64,000 nucleotides of DNA from Paenibacillus xylanexedens (GTDB lineage Bacteria > Bacillota > Bacilli > Paenibacillales > Paenibacillaceae), in contig NZ_CP018620.1 of the NCBI RefSeq assembly GCF_001908275.1, forward strand, positions 620,001 to 684,000. Direction: 5' to 3'. Positions 16,961 to 26,201 of this stretch are shown here, piece by piece (the stretch's first letter is position 1; each line of letters begins with the position of its first letter). The notes under the pieces are model-generated. The model was not told the origin of the DNA, made no database searches, and was given only the letters and a program-made list of their open reading frames with translations. The position numbers were made by a program, and so were the translations under genes.

Positions 16961-17506
16961 TTAAGGTTTAACTACAGAGAGAAGAGACTCATTCCCCTCA
17001 GAGATCACCGTTACATCTGGAGCAAACGTTGCATCACTTACATGTAACGTTTCTCCAAGTTCCATAGTACTAATGTCAAATTCAATCGACGTTGGCAAGT
17101 GTCTCGGCAATGCCTCCACTTCAATAGAAGCTAATTGAACTTGCACGACACCGCCCTGTTTTGTGCCAATCGGTGTGCCGTTGAACTTGACAGGAATTTT
17201 AGTGCGCATGATCTCATTGGTCTGCACCTGTTGAAAATCCACATGAATCAAATCACGTGTAACCGAATCACGTTGAAGGTCTTCCAATAATACGGTCAAT
17301 GGGCCTTTCTCTTCAAACTGCAATTCGATAAAACCAGACGCTCCTTGCTTCAACCACTTTTGAAATTCTATTGTTGGAATATGAATCATCTCATTCTCCG
17401 TATTTCTGCCAAAAACAATACCTGGCAAACGCCCGGATTTACGTAGATCCTTAAGTCGAGAAGAATTTAATGGAATGCGGGTCTCCGCCTGAAAACTAGT
17501 AGTCAT
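16961..17506 (-). CDS. ctc: 50S ribosomal protein L25 / general stress protein Ctc
   Basis: A 181-residue protein of the long bacterial L25 (TL5/Ctc) class. The N-terminal 5S-rRNA-binding beta barrel (ETRIPLNSSRLKDLRKSGRLPGIVFG, HVDFQQV) is followed by the C-terminal domain (VKFNGTPIGTKQGGVVQVQLASIEVEALPRHLP, GETLHVSD). It binds 5S rRNA in the large subunit; in Bacillus ctc is a SigB stress gene. Here it does not lie next to the prs/pth genes that usually neighbour it. ATG follows GAGGAGC. One base upstream of the ATG ends a 28-codon frame that may be a leader peptide. Confidence 0.92.
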   Translation of the reverse strand: MTTSFQAETRIPLNSSRLKDLRKSGRLPGIVFGRNTENEMIHIPTIEFQKWLKQGASGFIELQFEEKGPLTVLLEDLQRDSVTRDLIHVDFQQVQTNEIMRTKIPVKFNGTPIGTKQGGVVQVQLASIEVEALPRHLPTSIEFDISTMELGETLHVSDATFAPDVTVISEGNESLLSVVKP

Positions 17507-17507
17507 G

Positions 17508-17594
17508 CTATGTTCGCTCCTCTTTATTAAATGATATTTTCACATTTTTAATACTCATCCAACCATCCCCTGTTGGGGCTAAAGAGAGAAACAT
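17508..17594 (-). CDS. Possible 28-residue leader peptide before ctc
   Basis: An open frame from ATG 17594 to a TAG at 17510-17508, one base before the ctc ATG. It is preceded by GGAGGTGGTGATGCT, a strong SD sequence, and would encode 28 residues starting MFLSLAPTGDGW. A second ATG five bases after GGAGG in another frame gives only a six-residue peptide. The stop-C-start arrangement suggests translational coupling. No conservation can be checked here. The remaining upstream DNA holds a 12-bp hairpin at 17669-17696 and nothing else I can support. Confidence 0.4.
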   Translation of the reverse strand: MFLSLAPTGDGWMSIKNVKISFNKEERT

Positions 17595-17668
17595 AGCATC
17601 ACCACCTCCATATACGATCCAATTGATTTTAAAATACATTTAATGTAAGCTCCCATAATATACATGAA

Positions 17669-17696
17669 GGCACTCTACTCCGAAGAGTAGAATGCC
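17669..17696. other. Hairpin of unclear role
   Basis: GGCACTCTACTC and GAGTAGAATGCC pair with one mismatch around a CGAA tetraloop. It lies 176 bp downstream of the acetyltransferase stop (minus strand) and upstream of ctc. It has only a weak T tract, so it could be a terminator or part of a ctc leader. Confidence 0.45.
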
Positions 17697-17871
17697 TATG
17701 GGATGCCTCCACCCTATCATAGAAACATCCTTTTGTCGATATAACCCCATAATATGATCAAAAGTGTCTCCATCCTGTCCGCATCGTTGATTAGCATAGA
17801 GACCACCCAACGTGGAGTGGCCTTCATGTCCTCATCTCTAATTTATATATCCTTAATACTCGTTGGATTCG

Positions 17872-18990
17872 TCAGAATTTATCGATCTTGTACCAGAATA
17901 TCGGGAGTGGAAACCACCCAATGGGCGCAGCAACTGCCATATAACGGCCATGTTGTGTAAGTAGAAGCGCCTGAGCCTGCCGCTTATCAAGGACAACGGC
18001 ATCGGTCTTAGCAGATCGCTCGACAGTCACACCACTCGCATCCACTCGCGCAGTAATCGGCTGACCGTCCATAACTGCTGAGAATTCTCCCTCCACTATC
18101 CCTGTGGTTTTGAATTTGAGTGTCAGATATGCCTCCAATACATTGGCAAAGTCCAGAATATGATACATATCCGATGTCTCAATAACATAGTCTTCCGCAA
18201 TGTTGCCAAGTGTCGTATTCAGCGGAATGTCATATTCCGGCGTAAATATAGATATACGATCCGATCTGCTATGTACCATATAAGCCTTAATCGTCCGCGA
18301 AATATCTGCCTCATTTTCCAACGCAAATTCAGATATTTCATCGCCTGTTTCATTTACAATTAGATACCCAATCAGTTTACCTTGATCCAGAACGCCCAGC
18401 GCCTTTTGATGGAGGCTGCTGAAAATAAGCGGCAATTGCTGCACTGTACGTTCAACATAAGCAAGCCGCGAGGTGTTGATGCTAAGTGCAACGGACTCTG
18501 CTCCTTCAATCTCGAAGAACGGCCTGAAGGATATTCCTGTGTCGTTCACATGTTTTAAGCCATGGCGCACATTGGCCTCTCCCACAATATACTTAAGCTT
18601 TACACCACCAAGCGTGAAGCCAAAATACTCATATCTCTGCCGCTGACCATATAATACAACCATATCACACGTATTGCGCAGTTCCTCAAGCCACATGTCC
18701 ATGAGCACCTTCATATGTCCTTCGCCACGCGCCCGTGGATGGACCGATACAGTACCCAAATAGCCGGTTCGCAGGGTATAGCCACATACCGTCAGAGGCT
18801 CTGGAAAAACAGCTACCTGCGCGCGCAGCCTACCTTCCTCATCTACAGCAACCTTATGCATGGCAGAAGAATCTACATTCTTCCCGTACCCTTTGGGTAT
18901 CAGGGTTTCAAAATCCAAGTGAAAAGCATAGTTGGCTAAATCGATACATTCTTCACGCTCATCTGGAGTTGCCATTCTGTATTCAGTCAT
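17872..18990 (-). CDS. Eis-type GNAT N-acetyltransferase with SCP2-like domain
   Basis: A 372-residue protein with the architecture of the Eis family: an N-terminal GNAT domain (LGTVSVHPRARGEGHMKVLM is the acetyl-CoA loop), a second GNAT-like middle and a C-terminal sterol-carrier-like domain ending GWFPLPIFWYKIDKF. The terminal carboxylate of Eis enzymes contributes to catalysis. Members acetylate amines, including aminoglycosides in mycobacteria; the substrate here is unknown. ATG 18990 follows AAAGGATAGGGCAA; codons upstream of it lack a site and include unlikely sequence. Confidence 0.88.
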   Translation of the reverse strand: MTEYRMATPDEREECIDLANYAFHLDFETLIPKGYGKNVDSSAMHKVAVDEEGRLRAQVAVFPEPLTVCGYTLRTGYLGTVSVHPRARGEGHMKVLMDMWLEELRNTCDMVVLYGQRQRYEYFGFTLGGVKLKYIVGEANVRHGLKHVNDTGISFRPFFEIEGAESVALSINTSRLAYVERTVQQLPLIFSSLHQKALGVLDQGKLIGYLIVNETGDEISEFALENEADISRTIKAYMVHSRSDRISIFTPEYDIPLNTTLGNIAEDYVIETSDMYHILDFANVLEAYLTLKFKTTGIVEGEFSAVMDGQPITARVDASGVTVERSAKTDAVVLDKRQAQALLLTQHGRYMAVAAPIGWFPLPIFWYKIDKF

Positions 18991-19104
18991 TTGCCCTATC
19001 CTTTCAACATCAATATTGATAAACAGCCTTCCAAAACATAATTCTAGGAGCATATTCAATATCCTGCCCAGCAGCGTAGAAGAGGTCGACCACATGTAAG
19101 CATG

Positions 19105-19157
19105 AAAAAAACACATCCTTAATTGGGATATAGACTTCTCCCAATTGGATGTGTTTT
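19105..19157 (-). terminator. Terminator of the 5'-nucleotidase gene
   Basis: Nested stem: AACACATCC/GGATGTGTT outside and AATTGGGA/TCCCAATT inside, followed on the minus strand by seven T residues. Confidence 0.9.
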
Positions 19158-19191
19158 CCTGTTCTCATATAAAGTTTGAATAAGTTCTACA

Positions 19192-21315
19192 TTATGAAGC
19201 TTTTGCTGCAACAGCTTTTTCAATCAATGCTTTTGCATCGTTAGTAGTAAGACCTTGTTTAGGTTGAAGTGATTTTTTATCTGTTCCAGCAAAAATACCT
19301 TTGTCAATCAATTTTGCCATAGGTTTAATTGCATAGGCAGACACCGATTTACCATCTTCGAAACTAGCAATAATCGTAGCAGCGTCTTTATCAGTCGCTT
19401 GATCTTTTACCAATTTAGCAAGAATGGTAGCAGCTTCTTCACGCGTAATATCCCGATCAGGATAGAAGTTTCCACCATACCCTTGAATAAATCCAGCATG
19501 CGTAGCTTCAGCAATCGCATCTGCATATGCAGCATTAGCGGCAACATCCTTGAATGCAGGTGCTGTGGTTACTTTGTTAAGTTTCAACATGTCGACCAGA
19601 GCACTTACAAATTCAGCACGAGAAATGACTTCTGTTGTTACAGGTGTTTCTGTTGGCTCGGTAGATGCAGCCAGGTTTGTGATGCGTCCTTCATTTTTAG
19701 CTTCGATGCTACCGCCTTTATACGTATCTACGATGTACTGGTAGAATACATCCAGATCGATAGGACCTGCCAGGGATGATTTAGCATCCAGCAGCACTTT
19801 ATAGTTATCTCCACCTGCAGCCATAAAGTTGTTAACTACAGCCGTATATGTTTTTGCAGGATCAATAGGTGTACCATCTTCAAGACTAAGACCAGTAACA
19901 CGTTCTGCGACCGGCTTATTGAAATCTGCAGTGTATTTCAAACCAGAGATTTGAAGTGTTTTGGTATTAGGTGTACCGTCAGCGTTGGTACCCCATTGTT
20001 GTTGCAACAAAGTTTTAATTTGTTCGCCAGTCAGTTCCAGCTTCACTAGAGTGTTACCGAACGGTTGGATTTTGGCAAGATCAGCAAAGGTCACATCGCC
20101 TTGTGGCAGATCCGCACGAATACCGCCTGGATTCATAAATGCAAAGTCAGCAGCACTTGCCTTATCCCCAAAGTCTGCTTCACGCATTGAATCTGCAATG
20201 AGGTTGCCTAGAGGGGCTTCGTTATTATAAGCATCTGTACGGGTAACAGAACCATCCGTTGTACCTACTGGCTTCGTCAGCTCAGGATGCTTGTCCAATG
20301 ATTTTTTAATAATAGCTAAAGATTCAGGGTCTTCTTTTACACCCTCTTGGAAAGTCGTTGTAACAGTCGCTGATTTTTCAGTTACATCCCCGGTAGCAGG
20401 GTCAATCATCAACTTGATATCTTCAAACGCCGTACCATAGGAATAAGCTTGAACGATCAACTTTCCATTCACTTCACCGTTAGCCAATGCATGATTGTCA
20501 CCTGCAACGATAACGTCAACAGGGGAATCCGCCGGTAAAGCTTTTGCCAGATCAGCTGCTTCTCCAGTAGTTACGCCTTCTTTGGTTGTTGCTGGATCAT
20601 GTGCCAAAACAATGATCGTTTCTACGCCTTGGTCTTGCAATTCTTTAGCATATTTATTAACAGCTTCCACTTCTTCTTCTGCGCTCAAGAAACGTACGCC
20701 AGCTGTCCCAGATGGAGATACTTTGGCAGGTGTGGATTTCGTCACTAGTCCGATAAATCCAATTTTGACTCCGCCCACTTCTTTAATCACATACGGCTTA
20801 ATCAATGTTTTTCCTGTGGCAGTTTCAATCACGTTTGCATTGACGTAATCAAATTTTGCACCGGCATGCGTTACTTTTCCTTCTTTTGGATCAAGGCCAC
20901 CAAAGATTTGTGCTTTCAAAGCAGCGACACCTTGGTCAAATTCATGATTACCCAAGGAGCCTACATCAAAGCCCATCATATTCATCCATTCCATGGTAGG
21001 CTCGTCACGATCCAAAGATGAGGCTGGAGCAGATGCACCAACAGAGTCTCCATTATGGAAGAGTAGGGAGTGTTCATATTTGGCTTGCGCTTCTTTGAGA
21101 TAGGTTGCTAGAATTGGAGCCGTTCCTGCCTTCTTATCACCCACGATTGATGTGGTATCTAACTGACCGTGGAAATCATTGATTCCAATCAAGTGTACTT
21201 CTACATCGTTACCTGCGGCAGAGACAGAACCCGCTGCGCCCAATAGTTGCGTGAGTAATAGTGCAGCGGTAGCTACACGCAGTGTGCTTTTACCCAAAAC
21301 TTTTTTCCAAAACAT
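19192..21315 (-). CDS. Secreted 5'-nucleotidase/UDP-sugar hydrolase with SLH anchor
   Basis: A 707-residue exported enzyme. Signal peptide residues 1-34; metallophosphatase domain with NDFHG (46-50), HNGD (87-90), GNHEFD (122-127) and AHDP; C-terminal 5'-nucleotidase substrate domain with NPGGIRADL and FGNTLV. The last about 140 residues contain two clear S-layer-homology modules and a weaker third (FKDVAANAAYADAIAEATHAG, FYPDRDITREEAATILAKL), which bind pyruvylated cell-wall polymer. The usual GHxH metal motif reads GDNH, so one ligand differs from the classic enzyme. It hydrolyses extracellular nucleotides to scavenge phosphate and nucleosides. The start has GGAGAGGGG eleven bases before the ATG. 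Monocistronic. Confidence 0.9.
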   Translation of the reverse strand: MFWKKVLGKSTLRVATAALLLTQLLGAAGSVSAAGNDVEVHLIGINDFHGQLDTTSIVGDKKAGTAPILATYLKEAQAKYEHSLLFHNGDSVGASAPASSLDRDEPTMEWMNMMGFDVGSLGNHEFDQGVAALKAQIFGGLDPKEGKVTHAGAKFDYVNANVIETATGKTLIKPYVIKEVGGVKIGFIGLVTKSTPAKVSPSGTAGVRFLSAEEEVEAVNKYAKELQDQGVETIIVLAHDPATTKEGVTTGEAADLAKALPADSPVDVIVAGDNHALANGEVNGKLIVQAYSYGTAFEDIKLMIDPATGDVTEKSATVTTTFQEGVKEDPESLAIIKKSLDKHPELTKPVGTTDGSVTRTDAYNNEAPLGNLIADSMREADFGDKASAADFAFMNPGGIRADLPQGDVTFADLAKIQPFGNTLVKLELTGEQIKTLLQQQWGTNADGTPNTKTLQISGLKYTADFNKPVAERVTGLSLEDGTPIDPAKTYTAVVNNFMAAGGDNYKVLLDAKSSLAGPIDLDVFYQYIVDTYKGGSIEAKNEGRITNLAASTEPTETPVTTEVISRAEFVSALVDMLKLNKVTTAPAFKDVAANAAYADAIAEATHAGFIQGYGGNFYPDRDITREEAATILAKLVKDQATDKDAATIIASFEDGKSVSAYAIKPMAKLIDKGIFAGTDKKSLQPKQGLTTNDAKALIEKAVAAKAS

Positions 21316-21904
21316 GAATGAAAAAACCCCTCTCCAATTTTAGATCCTGAGATATTTTACCATAGTTCAATTCATAAAAATCATAAAATATATAAAATGT
21401 ATGTAAAAAAGTTGGGAGATTGATAGAGGAGATGAATACCTATGTCTCGATCTGCACCAAAATTAGTGTTTAGCTTCAATTTATTCAAGCGATTACTAGG
21501 TTTTATTCTGGTATAGGAGACGAGAAGTTATGACGCATTGAACGTAAGTAATAGATTCAAAATTTCATATAGAAAAATATGGCTTTTATATTTTTTGTTG
21601 CTATAATGGAAAATAAAGTATGTATTTTCACTTGATGATATAACTCCTCTACTAAAAAACGCTTAGCTTCCATCTCCTAAAACACACATCCCATTACATA
21701 ATATGTATCAAAGATTTTCACACTTCTATTAAAGGAGGTGACCGTTGGGAGCATTTTAGATCTTAGTTCCCGTTTTACACCAGATGGGGACGTGTTACCT
21801 CACCGCTCCTGACTGAATACAACGCAGAAACATGTAATAGCTGTAAGGATTTGTAGTTCTATGCATTTAGCTTCAACCATTAAAAAAACATAGGAGCGTG
21901 TCCA
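21316..21904. other. 589-bp divergent intergenic region
   Basis: AT-rich region between two divergent secreted-protein genes. It contains a strong ribosome-binding sequence (AAAGGAGGTGACC, 21731-21743) followed by a frame of 24 codons (GTG 21738 to TGA 21812) that may be a small peptide or gene remnant. The reading GSILDLSSRFTPDGDV is not of a family I know. No clear operator or RNA element was found. Confidence 0.4.
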
Positions 21905-22531
21905 ATGAACAAACAACTTTTCCCCAGATCTTTTCGAATTCTTATGGCTTGCTTGTTGATTCTTGCATTTGCCGTGCCAGCAACGGCTTCTGCTGGCTAT
22001 CTTGGAGATAAACTCACGATCGGCCAAAGCATGGCAAAGGGTGACTATCTTACCTCCCAAGATGGCAGGTTCTCAGCCATTTGGCAAAATGACGGGAACT
22101 TCGTTATCTATCAAAACGGTTCTTCTCTCTGGAGTAGCGGAACTAGTAACAGCGGTGCTCTCTCGTTCAAGTTTGAACCACAATACGGGAAACCTGTCAT
22201 GTATAAATATGGAATGAAATATCAAGATGTTTACCAATATGGTTATCGTTTTGGTTTTAATCCGGCTACAGGTAAATTCGAATATTACACCGGTTGGGGA
22301 TGGGATAAAGTTTTGGTGATCGATACTTCTGTACAAGTAGCTGCTTGGTCTCCCAATACCACCTCATGGATTCCGGGTCATCACGGAAGCAGCTTACCAA
22401 CTAACACAACAGGTGATACACTGATCATGCAAAGTGATGGGAATTTGGTTCTCTATAACACAACCCTGACCAATGATTATTATCCGAACAGTTGGATTCC
22501 TGTCTGGGCTTCCAATACGGGTGGGCGCTAA
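21905..22531 (+). CDS. Secreted bulb-type mannose-binding lectin-like protein
   Basis: A 208-residue protein with a signal peptide (cleavage after ATASA, residue 30) and two copies of the monocot mannose-lectin sugar site QxDxNxVxY: QNDGNFVIY at 61-69 and QSDGNLVLY at 176-184. Between the two motifs lies an insertion of about 90 residues rich in Tyr, Trp and Gly. All site residues are intact, so both could bind mannose-like sugars. In pseudomonads tandem domains of this fold act as lectin-like bacteriocins that kill relatives. Here a role in self-glycan, fungal or plant surface binding is equally possible. The start has AGGAG eight bases upstream. Single gene with its own terminator. Confidence 0.88.
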   Translation: MNKQLFPRSFRILMACLLILAFAVPATASAGYLGDKLTIGQSMAKGDYLTSQDGRFSAIWQNDGNFVIYQNGSSLWSSGTSNSGALSFKFEPQYGKPVMYKYGMKYQDVYQYGYRFGFNPATGKFEYYTGWGWDKVLVIDTSVQVAAWSPNTTSWIPGHHGSSLPTNTTGDTLIMQSDGNLVLYNTTLTNDYYPNSWIPVWASNTGGR

Positions 22532-22540
22532 AATTAGAGG

Positions 22541-22571
22541 GAGAGCCGCATGGTGCGCGGCTCTTTTTTGT
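22541..22571 (+). terminator. Terminator of the lectin gene
   Basis: AGAGCCGC/GCGGCTCT stem with a seven-base loop and a T run. Confidence 0.92.
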
Positions 22572-22715
22572 TTTTCAAGGAAGTTGATAGATTTACCACA
22601 AATTGAAAAGAGGTCTTCCCAGAACGTAGATCCACCTTCCGCGCTTGATAGCGCGTTGCATTTGAATTTTTCATTTTCTTGAGGGATTTTTCCTACATAG
22701 AGGAAATTACACATG

Positions 22716-23471
22716 TTACTCATTTATATCAACTTTATAATCTTCGACACTTTTATTCTGATAGTCTCCGCGTTTATTTTTCGAAGACAGTCTCGAATAA
22801 CTGAATACCAGCAAAAATGGCAGCATGAGGTCGGGCAAGTAACTTTGAACAAAAAACAAAAAATCGGATTGAATAATCAGTAAACCTTTCCACAGTATCA
22901 ATGTTGTGAGTAGCGCATAAACACCCACGCTCGTATAAAGGAACAGAGTCACCATCCGGGATTCAGCAGGCAGTAGTAGCGATACCGCAATGATCGTAAG
23001 AACTCCCCAGTCTGTGGTGGTCGTATTGTACCATAGCTGTACCGTGCCATATCCGACCGCAATACCCGCCAGCGCCCAAGCAGCGATGTGGCCGCCTAGC
23101 CGATCAAGTCTTGTTGTTCTAGCAATGACGGCTCCGAGATAGGAAAACACCTTTAGGTCCGCTATCCAGCGTATAATGCACAGAATGATAATAACAGCCC
23201 AGAGATGCAATGCAATATACGTAATCTCCCTGTATCGAAACTGTGTTATCGACAGTAAAGTTACACCGGAAACAACCATGAATGTAATCAGCATGTGAAG
23301 CGAGGCTTTGGTTCTCACCGTCAATTCAATAAATAGAAGAAAATAAAGTGAAATCCCTATGGTTAGACCTAGAAAATACGTCGCAAGCCCAATCAAAATC
23401 GAGCTATACAGCATGCGCTCATCTACCAATCGTACGAGCCTACTTAGCCGTCCTTGCGATGTTTTTTCCAT
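22716..23471 (-). CDS. Polytopic membrane protein coupled to the lipase-vWA gene
   Basis: A 251-residue protein with about seven to eight hydrophobic helices and a charged C-terminal tail (SRLSSKNKRGDYQNKS). No family recognised. The ATG at 23471 overlaps the stop of the preceding gene as TAATG and has GGTGGAAG in front of it, so it is translated with the secreted lipase-vWA protein. An in-frame ATG at 23483 is less likely. Constant pairing with a secreted partner would suit a membrane anchor, exporter or signalling partner; the sequence itself gives no mechanism. Confidence 0.75.
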   Translation of the reverse strand: MEKTSQGRLSRLVRLVDERMLYSSILIGLATYFLGLTIGISLYFLLFIELTVRTKASLHMLITFMVVSGVTLLSITQFRYREITYIALHLWAVIIILCIIRWIADLKVFSYLGAVIARTTRLDRLGGHIAAWALAGIAVGYGTVQLWYNTTTTDWGVLTIIAVSLLLPAESRMVTLFLYTSVGVYALLTTLILWKGLLIIQSDFLFFVQSYLPDLMLPFLLVFSYSRLSSKNKRGDYQNKSVEDYKVDINE

Positions 23472-26122
23472 TACTTCCACCATCCCAGTGTCAACCTCCC
23501 CCCTATTTGTTGCAAACTGCTCGCAGGCCCCTCATCTTTCGCAATATTCAGCAAGCCATCCTCTGATCCTCCTAGGCTGAGCATGCTGTGCTTATCGCCG
23601 CCGAGCGTAATGTTCAGTCCTTGCTGCTTCGACTGGCTATCGCTAGGCATGACAATATCGTAGGTCAATGACTGGGAATCAGCGATTGTCTCATAAATTG
23701 CAGCTAACTGTCCCGGATCAGCTGTAAAAAAGAGTAATCCTCCCGTCCGATTAGCAATTTCAGTAAGTACCGGAATATCCACATCGCCTAAGCCGACAAC
23801 ATGAATAGCGACATGATGAGCCGCTGCCGTTGCAACGGCAGATTCCAATGTCGTGCTACTGCTCTCGTCCGCGCCGTCAGTCATGAGCAGTATTGACTTC
23901 TCACCGGGTTCTTCGGACAAATCAGCTACAACACGTTCAATCGTATCGTAAATGGCAGTGCCTCCGGTGAAGTTGGCATATACCGAGTGGCTTGCCGCTT
24001 CATGGTCCGACGTAAAATCAATGAGCTGCTTTGTTGTATCTGCAAATCCATAAACACCTAAATTGATGTCTTTGGGCAAGTTCATCACAAATTGCTCTGC
24101 TCCCTGCTTCGACTGGGCAAGGGGCAATCCATCCATACTGCTAGAATAATCCAAAACGACTGCAAGGCTACCATCCCTGCTAATCGCAGCCCACTGCTTA
24201 CGATTCACGTAATATTTCAATCCATTGTCAACATCAAAATCATCCGTAATCAGATCCTTCAGTGGCTCCCCAGTTATAGGGTCTGTTGCCTTAACAGTAA
24301 TGCTGCGAATGCCATTATTTATTTCGTCGCGAATCAAGGTCAAGTCCACGTCCTTACTCTTCTCATCTGCTTGCCCTGAGTACTCCACCGTATAACGGAG
24401 GTGGTCATTAAATAGATCATTGCTCATAGATGTATCATCGCTATCGGGATTGAGAATGACGTAATCCTCATATTGCTGAAAGTCCAATTCAACATTTGCA
24501 GAAAACACAGTACATGTACTGCATCTGTTGAACAGACTAATATGACGTACCACTCCCTCCTTGTCTCTTCCCAACACGTAGGCACCCAGTGCACCATAGC
24601 TATTGCTCCTGACTTTGATCTGCACCTTCTGGCCTCGTAACGTATCATCCGCAGAGACGACTATCAGCGGGGCATCCATCACACTAGGCTGGCCTTCACT
24701 AACCGTCATCAATTTGGCATCGTCATTATAACCCGTCAACGGATGGAGCATTTGAGCAGACAGTAGCCCAACCGCATCCCGTTGATCGCTGTGTAGGATA
24801 TCCAAATTTGCATTATACACATGCCGATCTGTCAGCACGTGTGGCAGATGTACATTACCTATTGGTACCACACTATCATGATGGATTACACTGTCGAGCG
24901 TATAATTCCATAAACCCCAGCGCTGATTGTCCATGAACGCCTCCACAACAATGTAGTCCAGATTCGGTAACCACGTCCCCCAATGATCCGTCTTAGTCGC
25001 TATTGTAATATACTGAGGCACTGTCTTGCCCGACCGTACCCGCTCATACCGATAGGCCGCCTCGCTTCGATTCAAGGTATCCAAGAACAGATTGGCCGTA
25101 ATAACATCTCGTTCCTTCTGGCCTTTTTTGTTGAGTTGGGTAAAAATCGAGAAGGATTCCGACATCAATCGGTCCTGTACAATATTTTTTGCAGTACTGC
25201 TTTGTTTTTTTCCTTTTATATACTCAATCGTCCCAGTACCTTCATCAATATTACTTGATTCCGGATAAGCCGTCTTATCAGTATAGACGTCATAAGTTTC
25301 TATCTCTAACAGTTGATTCTTCGTTAGCATACGCCCATACATCAATTTGACATATTCAGCGAACCCTTTTGAATACCGATATGCATACCCGCTATCCAGA
25401 GGTTTCGTACCAATCTGCTTATACGGATTTGCGCCTGTTTTCTCAAGTCCTTTGATTCTTGCTATGACCTCGGTATGGGTATCGTAAAGCCATTCTTCGT
25501 ATGTCTTCAGCGCTTTCCGGTTCTGAAAGGTGAAGTCTATGTATTCCGCGTACAGTTCCGTATACCTCTTGATATCTTGTGCATCCGGATTGCTAGAATC
25601 CTCCAGGCTACCGAAATAGTCAGACGGATCATCAAACATATCGGATACACGATTGTAGAAAGCAACTTGAGAACCGCGATTCGGCGTGCCGATGAAAACG
25701 ACCTTGCGAATGCTATCGAACAGCTTTTCATCCTTCTGGTCATACAAGTACCACCTTGTAATCAACCCGCCCATACTATGTACGACAATATCGATTTCGC
25801 CGTCCTTGTTGCCAAGCGCCTTACTTCTGCTAATTGCACTCCTTATAGTCTCATCAATGATGTTCTGCGCAGCTGTGCCCGTAACATCATTGCGACTGTG
25901 TTCCCCATAATCCACATAAAAGAGATGGTTGCTGGAATAACCGTTTTGAACGAGCCACTTTTTAAAATCCGATCCCGACCAGTCCTCTGCGTTGTTATTG
26001 TAGCCATGTACCATGACTACCGGCACGATTTTACTACCTGATGCCTGTACATTTCCGAACGACAAAGGTATGGTTGCGTTCCATAGCAGAAAACATATTA
26101 ACAAAATGCCTATTTTCCTCAA
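23471..26122 (-). CDS. Secreted alpha/beta-hydrolase (lipase-like) fused to vWA domain
   Basis: An 883-residue exported protein. After a signal peptide (RKIGILLICFLLW to VQA) comes an alpha/beta hydrolase: oxyanion-hole segment VMVHGYNNNAEDW, nucleophile elbow VVHSMGGLITRWY (Ser about 116), FIGTPNRGS, and late HHDSVVP and LDILHSD, which could give the Asp and His. Residues about 650-825 are a von Willebrand A domain with complete MIDAS (DYSSSM, GGTA, TDGAD). The elbow has Val instead of the first Gly of GxSxG, as tolerated in some lipases. It may bind a surface ligand through a metal and cleave an ester there. The TTG at 26122 has GGTGGGG six bases upstream; the GTG at 26134 has no spacing to its site. 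It is followed by a coupled membrane protein. Confidence 0.85.
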   Translation of the reverse strand: MRKIGILLICFLLWNATIPLSFGNVQASGSKIVPVVMVHGYNNNAEDWSGSDFKKWLVQNGYSSNHLFYVDYGEHSRNDVTGTAAQNIIDETIRSAISRSKALGNKDGEIDIVVHSMGGLITRWYLYDQKDEKLFDSIRKVVFIGTPNRGSQVAFYNRVSDMFDDPSDYFGSLEDSSNPDAQDIKRYTELYAEYIDFTFQNRKALKTYEEWLYDTHTEVIARIKGLEKTGANPYKQIGTKPLDSGYAYRYSKGFAEYVKLMYGRMLTKNQLLEIETYDVYTDKTAYPESSNIDEGTGTIEYIKGKKQSSTAKNIVQDRLMSESFSIFTQLNKKGQKERDVITANLFLDTLNRSEAAYRYERVRSGKTVPQYITIATKTDHWGTWLPNLDYIVVEAFMDNQRWGLWNYTLDSVIHHDSVVPIGNVHLPHVLTDRHVYNANLDILHSDQRDAVGLLSAQMLHPLTGYNDDAKLMTVSEGQPSVMDAPLIVVSADDTLRGQKVQIKVRSNSYGALGAYVLGRDKEGVVRHISLFNRCSTCTVFSANVELDFQQYEDYVILNPDSDDTSMSNDLFNDHLRYTVEYSGQADEKSKDVDLTLIRDEINNGIRSITVKATDPITGEPLKDLITDDFDVDNGLKYYVNRKQWAAISRDGSLAVVLDYSSSMDGLPLAQSKQGAEQFVMNLPKDINLGVYGFADTTKQLIDFTSDHEAASHSVYANFTGGTAIYDTIERVVADLSEEPGEKSILLMTDGADESSSTTLESAVATAAAHHVAIHVVGLGDVDIPVLTEIANRTGGLLFFTADPGQLAAIYETIADSQSLTYDIVMPSDSQSKQQGLNITLGGDKHSMLSLGGSEDGLLNIAKDEGPASSLQQIGGRLTLGWWK

Positions 26123-26201
26123 GCCCTGCCCCACCTTTCTATTTATATAATAGAATCATCTACTGCCAAGTGTGGTTAATACCATGTTCCCTCCTTGAAG
26201 G

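Noticed and set aside
17754..17960. Plus-strand frame opposite the acetyltransferase end
   Set aside because: No ribosome-binding site, overlaps the coding end of the acetyltransferase gene and has no recognisable pattern.
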